DNA of 10,483 bases, taken from contig DATJTV010000217.1 of assembly GCA_035503055.1 (NCBI GenBank), positions 1-10,483 on the forward strand, written 5' to 3'. Position numbers and translations under genes: made by a program. The notes below the pieces were generated by a model. The model did no database searches. It was not told the DNA's origin and saw nothing but the letters and a program-made list of their open reading frames with translations. Shown here piece by piece: positions 1-5,925 of the stretch. The stretch's first letter is position 1. Every line of letters starts with the position of its first letter. The stretch comes from JAKAWQ01 sp035503055. GTDB lineage: Bacteria > Pseudomonadota > Alphaproteobacteria > Acetobacterales > Acetobacteraceae.

Positions 1-1
1 G

Positions 2-169
2 CCCGCGATCCTTGCCGAATGGTGCACGCGCCTGATGTGGCTCGACCAAGGAAAAATCCGCGCCGACGGCGCGCCCTTCGAGGTCCTCGGGATGTATCTC
101 CCCCCTACCCAGTTCGCCGAGATACGGGCCGCGTTGAAGCAAGGGCCGGCGCGCAAGGCGCTGGGCTGA
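2..169 (+). CDS. C-terminal end of ABC transporter ATP-binding protein, polysaccharide/O-antigen export type (partial)
   Basis: Only the last 55 residues are inside the window; the reading frame is open from base 2 to a TGA at 167-169. The peptide reads ILAEWCTRLMWLDQGKIRAD, then GAPFEVLGMY. This is the post-H-loop end of the ATPases that drive export of capsule, O-antigen or teichoic acid chains (KpsT/Wzt/TagH type), whose usual ending is a cysteine-arginine pair, a WL-x-x-G-x-I-x-x-x-G stretch and EVL-x-x-Y. In that family the protein sits on the cytoplasmic face and pairs with an ABC-2 type permease. The Walker A, signature and Walker B motifs would lie to the left of the window, so the subfamily is inferred from the tail only. 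No rho-independent terminator was seen after the stop. Confidence 0.7.
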   Translation, partial: PAILAEWCTRLMWLDQGKIRADGAPFEVLGMYLPPTQFAEIRAALKQGPARKALG

Positions 170-428
170 GCGGATCGCCTGCCGAGATTCCCCACTGCCG
201 GAGGCTGGCGCCCGGTCATCCGCGCAGCCGCGGCTCGCCGGTGAGCGCCGCCTCGTGATGCCGCGCGCCGCGCCCCGCGCAAGGAAGCGAGGGTTGCGCC
301 GCCGGCAAGTCCAATCAACGGCGATTCGCAAGAACGTTCGCGCATTCGATGCTGCACGCCAAGGGTTGGAGTCACATTTGTAACCTGAGGCCGCTTGCCG
401 CCGCGGCGCGTCGTGCGGGGATAAGAGT

Positions 429-452
429 GTTACATTTGATATAATATGTTAC
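429..452 (+). promoter_or_regulatory. AT-rich island with consensus extended -10 promoter box
   Basis: TATAAT at 440-445 is preceded by TG at 437-438 with one base between, which is the bacterial extended -10 arrangement. The island starts and ends with GTTAC (429-433 and 448-452), and an inverted copy, GTAAC, lies at 380-384. No recognisable -35 box lies 17 bp upstream, as is usual for extended -10 promoters. In so GC-rich a sequence this box stands out. A start would fall near 452 and the transcript would enter the repeat-like block at 491-624. Whether it is active, or instead an operator or binding site, cannot be told from sequence. Confidence 0.4.
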
Positions 453-490
453 GTCTCGGACTCACAAAATGCACAACGGAGGGCGAGAGG

Positions 491-624
491 GGGATGGGGT
501 CGCTCGCGCTCACCCATCCCGCTCTAGGCCATTGTTTTATCGCGTGATTCAGGCCTACGGCGCCGGGATCCCCGCGAACGAGTTCGCGGGGGCCTCGATT
601 CCGCCTTCGGTCATCACGCTCTAG
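491..624. repeat. Intergenic repeat-like block with two hairpins
   Basis: The word CATCMCGCTCTAG occurs twice in direct orientation (515-527 with C, 612-624 with A). The first copy forms the right arm of a hairpin: GGGATGGG at 491-498 pairs with CCCATCCC at 513-520. Between the copies is a second, very strong hairpin: CCCCGCGAAC at 570-579 pairs perfectly with GTTCGCGGGG at 582-591. No T-run follows either stem, so they are not standard terminators. TAGAGC-bounded intergenic palindromic repeats are common in alphaproteobacterial genomes, and this block, read on the minus strand, resembles them. Family assignment is from memory and unverified. Confidence 0.45.
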
Positions 625-658
625 CGATACACGATCCTCGCGCAAGACGATGCCGCCC

Positions 659-1366
659 TCAGGTCGAGGCCGCCCGCCGCGCGACGTCGGAGGCGAGCCG
701 CTCGAGCCCATGATCCACGACGCCGAGCGAGGCGAGCGCGGCGATGGATTGCCTGAGATAGGCGGCGCCGCTGCCGAGTGGGCCGGTCGCGTGGGCGAGC
801 GTGGCGGCGATCTCCTCTTCGGTCAGTTTGCCGAGGTAGCGCGGATGCGCGCGGTTGACGACGAACACCACTGCCCGGACGTTGCCAGCCGCGGTCCGCA
901 CCGTTGCCCACCGCGCGCGATAGGCGGTGCCCGACATCTCGCGCCGCCAGACGAGGAGGAGCTCCTCGCGCACCCGCGCGGCTTCGATGCGGAAGACGAC
1001 GCCGTGGCACGAGCCGCCGCGATCGAGCGCCATCATCAGCCCGGGCCGCTCCGGCGTGCCGCGGCCGAACGGCATTTGCAGGCAGAAGCGCCGATGCCAG
1101 CCGTGGAGGGTAGCAAGATGACGCTGGGTGAAAAGGAACGCCGGGTTCCACATCAGCGAGCCGTAGCCGAACACGAAGGCATCGGTTCCGGGCGGGTGGG
1201 CGGCGAGCGCGGCGTCGAGCGAGGCCTCGATTTCCGCGTCGCTTCGGATGGCGAGGCCCGGCAGCCTGAGCGCGCGCATCCTGGCGAGCAGCGAGCCGTC
1301 CCGGAGCGCCTGGCGGGTGATCCGGAATTCTCCCGCAGCCTCCGGATCCTCCGCGATTTCGTTCAT
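659..1366 (-). CDS. chaC: ChaC-like gamma-glutamylcyclotransferase
   Basis: The product is 235 aa and belongs to the ChaC family of cytosolic gamma-glutamylcyclotransferases, which cleave glutathione to 5-oxoproline and Cys-Gly. The family's substrate-binding signature is visible as VFGYGSLMWNP (residues 65-75). The likely catalytic glutamate is E143 in VWRREMSGTAYRARW (139-153). Family-like segments follow: FVVNRAHPRYLGKLTEEEIA (168-187), a GPLGSGAAYL segment (195-204) and a helical C-terminus with LASLGVVDHGLERLA. The length is typical once an N-terminal extension of about 60 residues is counted. The ATG at 1366 is the only credible start, because an in-frame TGA lies 27 bp upstream; the ribosome site is weak (GAAGG about 14 bp away). 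It lies 62 bp downstream of the SOUL-like gene on the same strand, so the two may be co-transcribed. Confidence 0.88.
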   Translation of the reverse strand: MNEIAEDPEAAGEFRITRQALRDGSLLARMRALRLPGLAIRSDAEIEASLDAALAAHPPGTDAFVFGYGSLMWNPAFLFTQRHLATLHGWHRRFCLQMPFGRGTPERPGLMMALDRGGSCHGVVFRIEAARVREELLLVWRREMSGTAYRARWATVRTAAGNVRAVVFVVNRAHPRYLGKLTEEEIAATLAHATGPLGSGAAYLRQSIAALASLGVVDHGLERLASDVARRAAST

Positions 1367-1428
1367 CGATGCGGCAACGTCACCTTCGGATCATACCGCC
1401 TCGCCGGCTTCGTTCCAGGGCCTGCACG

Positions 1429-2082
1429 TCAGGCCGGAACGTCCTCCCGGAGAGGTGCGAGCGGAACGGCGACCTCGAACCAGCCGCCCAGCAGCCGGCT
1501 GCGCGGCGGGGAATGCATCCGGATCAGCGCGGGGCCGTCCGCCGCCCAGGTGCCGGGCGGAATTGCGCGGAAAATGGCGGCCTCGGCGCTTGCCATCAGT
1601 GCGGGGGTCGGGCGGGCGGAGACGCGAACGACGGCCAATGTCCTGGCTGCCTCCGGCTCGATCCGGACCTTGCCGCCGCCAGCGGCGGATGCAACCAGCG
1701 CGCCGGTCGCGCCCGCGATCGGAACGCTCACCCGCCATCGGCCCCGAGCCGATGGCGCGGCCGCGGAGACCTGCGTCACCGGCCCGCGTGTGGCGAGGCG
1801 GACGGACCCGCGGTTGCGGCCCTCGGCATAGTCCGCGACGCGTCCGAACGCGGTTCTGGCGGCCGCGAGCCTCTCGCCCTTGACGGAGGTCACGGCGGCG
1901 AAGCCGGCCGGAACGCGACGGACCTCGACCGCCCCATAACGGGCGATCACAAGTTCGTCGCACGGCGCCATCGAGCGGAACAGGCGCCAGCCGGCGGGCA
2001 GCAGATGCCAGGAAGGACGCTGCGGCCGCGCCGTGAGCGCCGTGGGCCGGACCCATCCCAAAGCATCGCTGCCGACGGACAT
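1429..2082 (-). CDS. SOUL-family heme-binding-like protein
   Basis: The 217-aa product fits the SOUL/HBP family (beta-barrel proteins, some of which bind heme or porphyrin). The matching order of segments is: YGAVEVRRVP (49-58, the family's Y-x-V-R-x-Y start), AFGRVADYAEGRNR (78-91, the gF-x-x-L-x-x-Y-i-x-G-x-N helix), VRLATRGPV (94-102, the place of the IaMTaPV strand), and a C-terminal ADGPALIRMHSPPRSRLLGG then WFEVAVPL (181-208). The sequence is divergent, so heme binding itself is unproven. No signal peptide is obvious. The ATG at 2082 has a GGAG about 10 bp upstream; an internal ATG at 1971 (residue 38) would give a product starting just before the conserved core and is a real alternative. 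It is the first gene of a possible two-gene unit with the ChaC gene. Confidence 0.68.
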   Translation of the reverse strand: MSVGSDALGWVRPTALTARPQRPSWHLLPAGWRLFRSMAPCDELVIARYGAVEVRRVPAGFAAVTSVKGERLAAARTAFGRVADYAEGRNRGSVRLATRGPVTQVSAAAPSARGRWRVSVPIAGATGALVASAAGGGKVRIEPEAARTLAVVRVSARPTPALMASAEAAIFRAIPPGTWAADGPALIRMHSPPRSRLLGGWFEVAVPLAPLREDVPA

Positions 2083-2109
2083 TCTGTGCTCGCTCCATTC
2101 TCCGCGCGC

Positions 2110-2131
2110 CGGCCGGTGCTCGGCCGGTGCT
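2110..2131. repeat. Tandem 11-bp duplication
   Basis: CGGCCGGTGCT is present twice in perfect tandem (2110-2120 and 2121-2131), 28 bp upstream of the start of the SOUL-like gene on its 5' side. It may be replication slippage or part of the leader. No known binding site was recognised. Confidence 0.6.
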
Positions 2132-2231
2132 CATGACGCGGGGAAGATGAGCGGATGGGCATATAAATTCGATGAGGCGGCTGAGGTGCGGGAATAGTCC
2201 GGCCATATATCTCCCCGGCGCGCCCGCTCGC

Positions 2232-2840
2232 TCAGGCGGCAAGGCGCGTGATGTCCTCGCGCGCGGCCGCGATCGCCGCTTCGCGCTTGTCCGGCCCGAG
2301 ATTGACCCCCTCGGCGCGGACGAAGCTCACGTCGGTGATCCCGAAGAAGCCGAAGATGCCGCGCAGATAGCTCTCCTGGTGGTCGAGGAAGGCAGCAGGC
2401 GTGTCCGGTCCGTAGAAGCCGCCGCGCGAGGAGGCGACGATGACCTTCTTGCCGCCCGCGAGCCCCTCGGGACCCTGCTCGGAATAGCGGAACGTCTTGC
2501 CCGCCACCGCGAGCCGGTCGATCCACGCCTTGAGCTGGCTCGGGACCCCGAAATTGTACATCGGCGCGCCGATGACGACGATGTCGGCCGCCAGGAATTC
2601 CTCGAGCGCCGCCTGGCCGGCGGCAAGGTCCCGCTGAAGGGACGGTGCCTCGGGCGCCGCGCCCTGAGCGGCGGCCAGATGCGCGCCCGTCAGATGGGCG
2701 ACCGGCGCCGCCCCGAGATCGCGGTAGGTCACCGTAGCGTCGGGATGGTGCGTGCGGAGGGCGGCGACGATCTCCGCGGAAAGCGCGCGGCTCACCGAGC
2801 CCGCGCCCAGGATGCTCGAATCAACATGCAGCAGGTTCAT
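2232..2840 (-). CDS. azoR: FMN-dependent NADH-azoreductase
   Basis: The 202-aa product matches AzoR, a cytosolic homodimeric flavodoxin-fold enzyme that reduces azo compounds and quinones with NADH and is linked to electrophile/quinone stress. The E. coli enzyme is about the same length. Visible are the N-terminal phosphate-binding loop strand MNLLHVDSSILGAGSVSRAL (1-20), the FMN-binding APMYNFGVPSQLKAWIDRL (92-110), the second FMN loop ASSRGGFYG (136-144) and the C-terminal HQESYLRGIFGFFGITD (154-170). The start at 2840 is preferred over an ATG 45 bp further upstream, because GGAGGA lies 8 bp before it and the protein then begins exactly where the family does. It is divergent from a LysR-type gene, a common arrangement for quinone-reductase genes, so control by that regulator is likely. 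Confidence 0.92.
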   Translation of the reverse strand: MNLLHVDSSILGAGSVSRALSAEIVAALRTHHPDATVTYRDLGAAPVAHLTGAHLAAAQGAAPEAPSLQRDLAAGQAALEEFLAADIVVIGAPMYNFGVPSQLKAWIDRLAVAGKTFRYSEQGPEGLAGGKKVIVASSRGGFYGPDTPAAFLDHQESYLRGIFGFFGITDVSFVRAEGVNLGPDKREAAIAAAREDITRLAA

Positions 2841-2848
2841 CTCCGTGG

Positions 2849-2854
2849 TCCTCC
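2849..2854 (-). promoter_or_regulatory. Ribosome binding site of azoR
   Basis: GGAGGA on the minus strand, 8 bp before the ATG at 2840. It decides the start in favour of the shorter form, because the alternative ATG at 2885 would place this site inside the coding region. Confidence 0.75.
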
Positions 2855-2899
2855 GCTCGACATAAGGACCAATTGGAGTCGTCACGTGCAGCGCGCTAG

Positions 2900-2917
2900 C
2901 CTATACTTTTCGATAGG
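2900..2917. promoter_or_regulatory. Inverted repeat between azoR and the LysR gene, candidate operator
   Basis: CCTAT (2900-2904) and ATAGG (2913-2917) form a perfect 5-bp inverted repeat separated by 8 AT-rich bases. It lies in the 98-bp divergent gap, 21 bp before the regulator's GTG and about 60 bp before the azoR ATG. LysR-type regulators usually bind such interrupted dyads between themselves and a divergent target. A -10-like TATACT (2902-2907, +) overlaps the left arm, so binding could also repress the regulator's own gene. Function is inferred from position and symmetry. Confidence 0.45.
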
Positions 2918-2938
2918 AACCATCGTGGGAAAAGATAG

Positions 2939-3919
2939 GTGCTCGACGGCGTCTCGCTCGACCAGCTCCGCACCTTTATCGCCGCCGCCGACGCGGGAAG
3001 TTTCTCCGCTGCCGGCCGGCGCCTCCGGCGCGCGCAGTCGGTGGTCAGCCACACGGTCGCCAATCTCGAGCTCCAGCTCGGGCTGAAGCTGTTCGAGCGG
3101 ACCCGCCGTTACCCGGTCCTCACCGACGCGGGCCGGGCGCTGCTTGCCGACGCGCGCGCCGTCGCCGGCGGCATGGATCTCTTCAAGGCGCGGGCAAGCG
3201 GTCTTGCCGGCGGCCTCGAGCCGGAGCTCTCCGTGGTCGTCGATGTGATGTTCCCGATCGAGATCCTCACCTTGGCCGTCTCCGCCTTCCAGGCTCGTTT
3301 CCCGGCGATACCGCTCCGGCTCTATGTCGAGGCCCTCGGCGCGGTGGTGCAGCCGGTGCTCGATCGGACCTGCGCCTTGGGCGTGATGGGCTCGCTGCCG
3401 CTCGCGCCCCCGGAGCTGACCCGCGTGCGGTTGCTTGCGGTGCCCTTCGGCGTTGTTGTGGCGCCCGGCCACCCGCTCGCCTCCCGCCCCCAGCCGATCC
3501 CGACCACCGTCCTCGCCCGGCACGTCCAGCTCGTGCTGACCGACCGCTCGCTTCTATCGGAGGGGCAGGAGTTCGGGGTGCTTTCGCCGAAGACCTGGCG
3601 GCTTGCCGATCTCGGCGCCAAGCACGCCTTCCTCCGCGCCGGCCTCGGCTTCGGAGGCATGCCGCTCTTCCTGGTGCGCGAGGACCTCGCCCGCGGCTCC
3701 CTGGTTGCGATCGCGATCGAGGATGCGCCGCCCGGCGGGCAGCTCATGCCGATGTCCGCGATCTACCTCACGGACGCGCCACCCGGCCCGGCCGGGCGCT
3801 GGCTGCTCGGGCGGCTGAAGGAGATACCCGCCACCTGCCCCCCCGCCGACGAGGCGGCGCTGCCAGGCGGGGCGCGGGATTGTTGCCGTTCCGTGAAGGG
3901 TGCGGCGCGCCTGATCTAA
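2939..3919 (+). CDS. LysR-family transcriptional regulator
   Basis: The 326-aa product is a typical LysR-type regulator. The winged helix-turn-helix is at residues 6-62: LDQLRTFIAAADAGSFSAAG, then RRLRRAQSVVSHTVANLE, LGLKLFERTRR and the TDAGRALL turn. A periplasmic-binding-protein-like effector domain follows from about 90 to 300. The GTG at 2939 is taken as start, because an in-frame TAG lies directly before it (2936-2938) and the family N-terminus aligns from here; the upstream GGGAAAA is a weak ribosome site. The protein is about 25 residues longer than usual, with a proline- and cysteine-bearing tail after RWLLGRLKEI. Its likely target is the divergent azoR gene, with a quinone or similar electrophile as inducer, which is inferred from context. 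It is followed after 68 bp by the gene at 3988 on the same strand. Confidence 0.9.
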   Translation: MLDGVSLDQLRTFIAAADAGSFSAAGRRLRRAQSVVSHTVANLELQLGLKLFERTRRYPVLTDAGRALLADARAVAGGMDLFKARASGLAGGLEPELSVVVDVMFPIEILTLAVSAFQARFPAIPLRLYVEALGAVVQPVLDRTCALGVMGSLPLAPPELTRVRLLAVPFGVVVAPGHPLASRPQPIPTTVLARHVQLVLTDRSLLSEGQEFGVLSPKTWRLADLGAKHAFLRAGLGFGGMPLFLVREDLARGSLVAIAIEDAPPGGQLMPMSAIYLTDAPPGPAGRWLLGRLKEIPATCPPADEAALPGGARDCCRSVKGAARLI

Positions 3920-3973
3920 CGCAATCCCGACCGCGCCGCCCACCGGCATGCTTGCGGCCTCTGGAGCGAGGCC

Positions 3974-3982
3974 GGAAGGGGG
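3974..3982 (+). promoter_or_regulatory. Ribosome binding site deciding the GTG start at 3988
   Basis: GGAAGGGGG lies 5 bp before the GTG at 3988. An ATG exists in frame at 3880, but it would overlap the LysR gene, and the 36 residues it adds are low-complexity, proline- and arginine-rich and look non-coding. Confidence 0.6.
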
Positions 3983-3987
3983 CGGAC

Positions 3988-5925
3988 GTGACGGCGAAGA
4001 TCGCGGTTGTCGAGCGACTGGGCGAGCGGGCGGTCCTGCTGCCCTCGCTGCTGGGCGAGGCGCTGGAGGCCAACGACCGGCTCAAGCTCCGCATGAGCCT
4101 TCTCCAGGAAGCTTCGGTGCAGGCCGCGATGCCCGGCCGCCAGCCGCGCGACTTCGGCCCGGAACGGCGCGCTTCCGGGCTCGCCGACCCGGCGCTCGAC
4201 CGGCTGATCGCCGGGGCGCGCGCGGTCGGACCGGGGAAGCTTCTGCTGCCCGGCGCCGATGCGCTCCTTCTTCCCATCGCGAGCGATCTCGCCGCCATGC
4301 TGGCACCCCTCGAGGCCGCGGGCGCGGACACGGGCGGCGTGCTCGCGCGGCGCGTGGAGGCGGTGGAGAAATCCATTCCGGTTGCGGCGGGCGACACGCT
4401 CGGGCTCGCCGATATCGAGGGGCTGACCTCCGCGAGCCCGGATGGGCCGGAGAGCCTCCATCTGCTCGTGATGGACCTGCACAAGGCGCTCAACCGCCTG
4501 GCCGCCGAGACCGCGGTCGAGACGCTGGACGGGGCGCGGGTGCACGGCCTCGCGGAAGAAGATCGAAGGCGCGTGAAATCCTTCATGCGCGGGCTCAATC
4601 GCACCGCCCCGCTCGCCTTCGGCCACCCCGGCCTCGGCACGACCGCGGTCCGCGCCGGCGGGCGGCTGACCATCCAGAACGATATCGGCACGACCGAGGC
4701 GCACGTGCTCGTCGTCCATGTCGAGCCAGAGGCGGTGACGATCACCTACACCGACGTCCACCACATTCGCGCGAAGTTCTTCGTCTGCCTCTTCGCCCGC
4801 GAGGTGGTTGCCTGGACGCCGCTTGGGGACAAGCCGGAAGGGGAGCTGGGCGGGGAGCATTTCTACCTGCTCACCGGCCGCCATGAAGCCGCCGACGAGG
4901 CGGCGCTCGAGCGCTTCCTCGAATTCCTCGGCTCGCGGCTCGTCTTCCTGATCGACTGGAACAAGGCGCGCAAGGCGCTGCAAACCTTCGTCGGCAAGAG
5001 CGCGGCGTTCGGCCTCTTGTCCTGGGCGGCCGAGCATGATTTCGGGCACCGCGCCTTCCTCGAGCTTGGCGGCGCCGACCTCGTGTTCGATACCGTCCAG
5101 CGCGCCGCCACGGGGCGCATTCCCTACGGAGCGCGGCTCGACACCGCGCTGGGCACCGCGGAGTGCGTGCAGTTCCTCGAGCACGTGCTGCGCGATACCA
5201 GCCAGGGCCTCGCCGCGGGGCGAACGGCGCGGCTGATCCGCGACGAGATCCAGGCCGACCTCGCGCATCGTTTCGAGACCGCCGAAGGCTCCGTGCTCAC
5301 GGTTCTCGTCCGCCATCTCGGCCTCACACGGATGCTCGCGGGCAGGATCGCGGACATCCTGGCCGTGCCCGGGCTGACTGGCCCGGAGGAGCGCCGTGCC
5401 TTCGCCGCGCGCGCCAAGGCGATCGAGGAGAAGGCCGACGGGCTCACGCTCTCCGCGCGCGAGGTCGCGGCGCGCATCCGCGAGGCGGGCAAGCTTCGCC
5501 CGCTGATCGACGAGATCGAGAACAGCACCGATGCGCTCGAGGATTGCGCGTTTCTCCTGAGCCTCGTGCCGGCGCCCGACGAGGCCGCGCTCGATGTGGC
5601 GCCCTTGGCACGGCTCTCGACCATCGTGCTGGAAAGTGCGGGGCATCTCGTGCGCGCCGTGGAAGCGGCGTCGCGGCTGCCGCAGGGCGAGCGGGCGGAC
5701 GCGGTCGCCGCCCTGCAGGCGATCGATCAGGTCGTGGTGGCGGAGCGCAGCGCCGACGCGGCGGAGCGCGACATGCTCGCGACGGTGATGCTGGCGCCGC
5801 GGGAGGATGCGAAATCGCTCGTTCTCAGCCTCGAGCTTGCGCGCGCGCTCGAGACCGCGACCGACCGGCTCTCCCATTCGGCGCTCATGCTGCGCGACCG
5901 CGTGCTCGAGGATCTTTCGGCATGA
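3988..5925 (+). CDS. Uncharacterised protein with PhoU/DUF47-like helical C-terminal domain
   Basis: The 645-aa product is not a family I can name. The N-terminal part (about 1-205) is mostly helical. The middle (205-300) looks like a mixed beta region with LNRTAPLAFGHPGLGTTAVR, LTIQNDIGTTEAHVLVVHVE and YTDVHHIRAKFF. Next come LVFLIDWNKARKAL (318-331) and a histidine motif AEHDFGHRAF (348-357), which could bind metal or accept phosphate. From about 476 the pattern AKAIEEKADGLTLSAREVAA, LIDEIENSTDALEDCAFLL and a final LETATDRLSHSALMLRDRVL resembles the helical bundles of PhoU and DUF47 proteins, which act in phosphate control. No signal peptide or membrane segment was seen. Its stop overlaps the next gene's start (ATGA, 4 bp), so the two are translationally coupled and probably act together. 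The PhoU-like call rests on heptad and EKAD/DxxD patterning only. Confidence 0.62.
   Translation: MTAKIAVVERLGERAVLLPSLLGEALEANDRLKLRMSLLQEASVQAAMPGRQPRDFGPERRASGLADPALDRLIAGARAVGPGKLLLPGADALLLPIASDLAAMLAPLEAAGADTGGVLARRVEAVEKSIPVAAGDTLGLADIEGLTSASPDGPESLHLLVMDLHKALNRLAAETAVETLDGARVHGLAEEDRRRVKSFMRGLNRTAPLAFGHPGLGTTAVRAGGRLTIQNDIGTTEAHVLVVHVEPEAVTITYTDVHHIRAKFFVCLFAREVVAWTPLGDKPEGELGGEHFYLLTGRHEAADEAALERFLEFLGSRLVFLIDWNKARKALQTFVGKSAAFGLLSWAAEHDFGHRAFLELGGADLVFDTVQRAATGRIPYGARLDTALGTAECVQFLEHVLRDTSQGLAAGRTARLIRDEIQADLAHRFETAEGSVLTVLVRHLGLTRMLAGRIADILAVPGLTGPEERRAFAARAKAIEEKADGLTLSAREVAARIREAGKLRPLIDEIENSTDALEDCAFLLSLVPAPDEAALDVAPLARLSTIVLESAGHLVRAVEAASRLPQGERADAVAALQAIDQVVVAERSADAAERDMLATVMLAPREDAKSLVLSLELARALETATDRLSHSALMLRDRVLEDLSA

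Larger units (their letters stand above)
170..658. other. 489-bp stretch without a convincing protein gene
   Basis: No reading frame here looks like a conserved protein. The first part (170-370) is GC-rich and featureless. From about 371 the composition drops in GC: there are GTAAC/GTTAC words at 380-384, 429-433 and 448-452, and a consensus extended -10 box. Positions 491-624 hold two hairpins and a 13-bp word repeated with one change, which look like an intergenic repeat element. A 51-codon open frame (469-624, +) exists but has no ribosome binding site. The stretch separates a plus-strand gene from the end of the minus-strand gene that stops at 659. Confidence 0.6.

Noticed and set aside
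469..624. 51-codon open frame within the repeat-like block, plus strand
   Set aside because: It has no ribosome binding site, its second half is made of the hairpin and repeat sequence, and its product resembles nothing known.
650..1831. Long plus-strand open frame opposite the ChaC and SOUL-like genes
   Set aside because: It is arginine-, proline- and alanine-rich with no domain pattern, and lies over two opposite-strand genes with clear family motifs; long mirror frames are expected at this GC content.
3916..5877. 653-codon minus-strand open frame opposite the PhoU-like gene
   Set aside because: The product is rich in R, A, G and H with no motif, while the opposite strand has structured sequence, a good ribosome site and coupling with the next gene.
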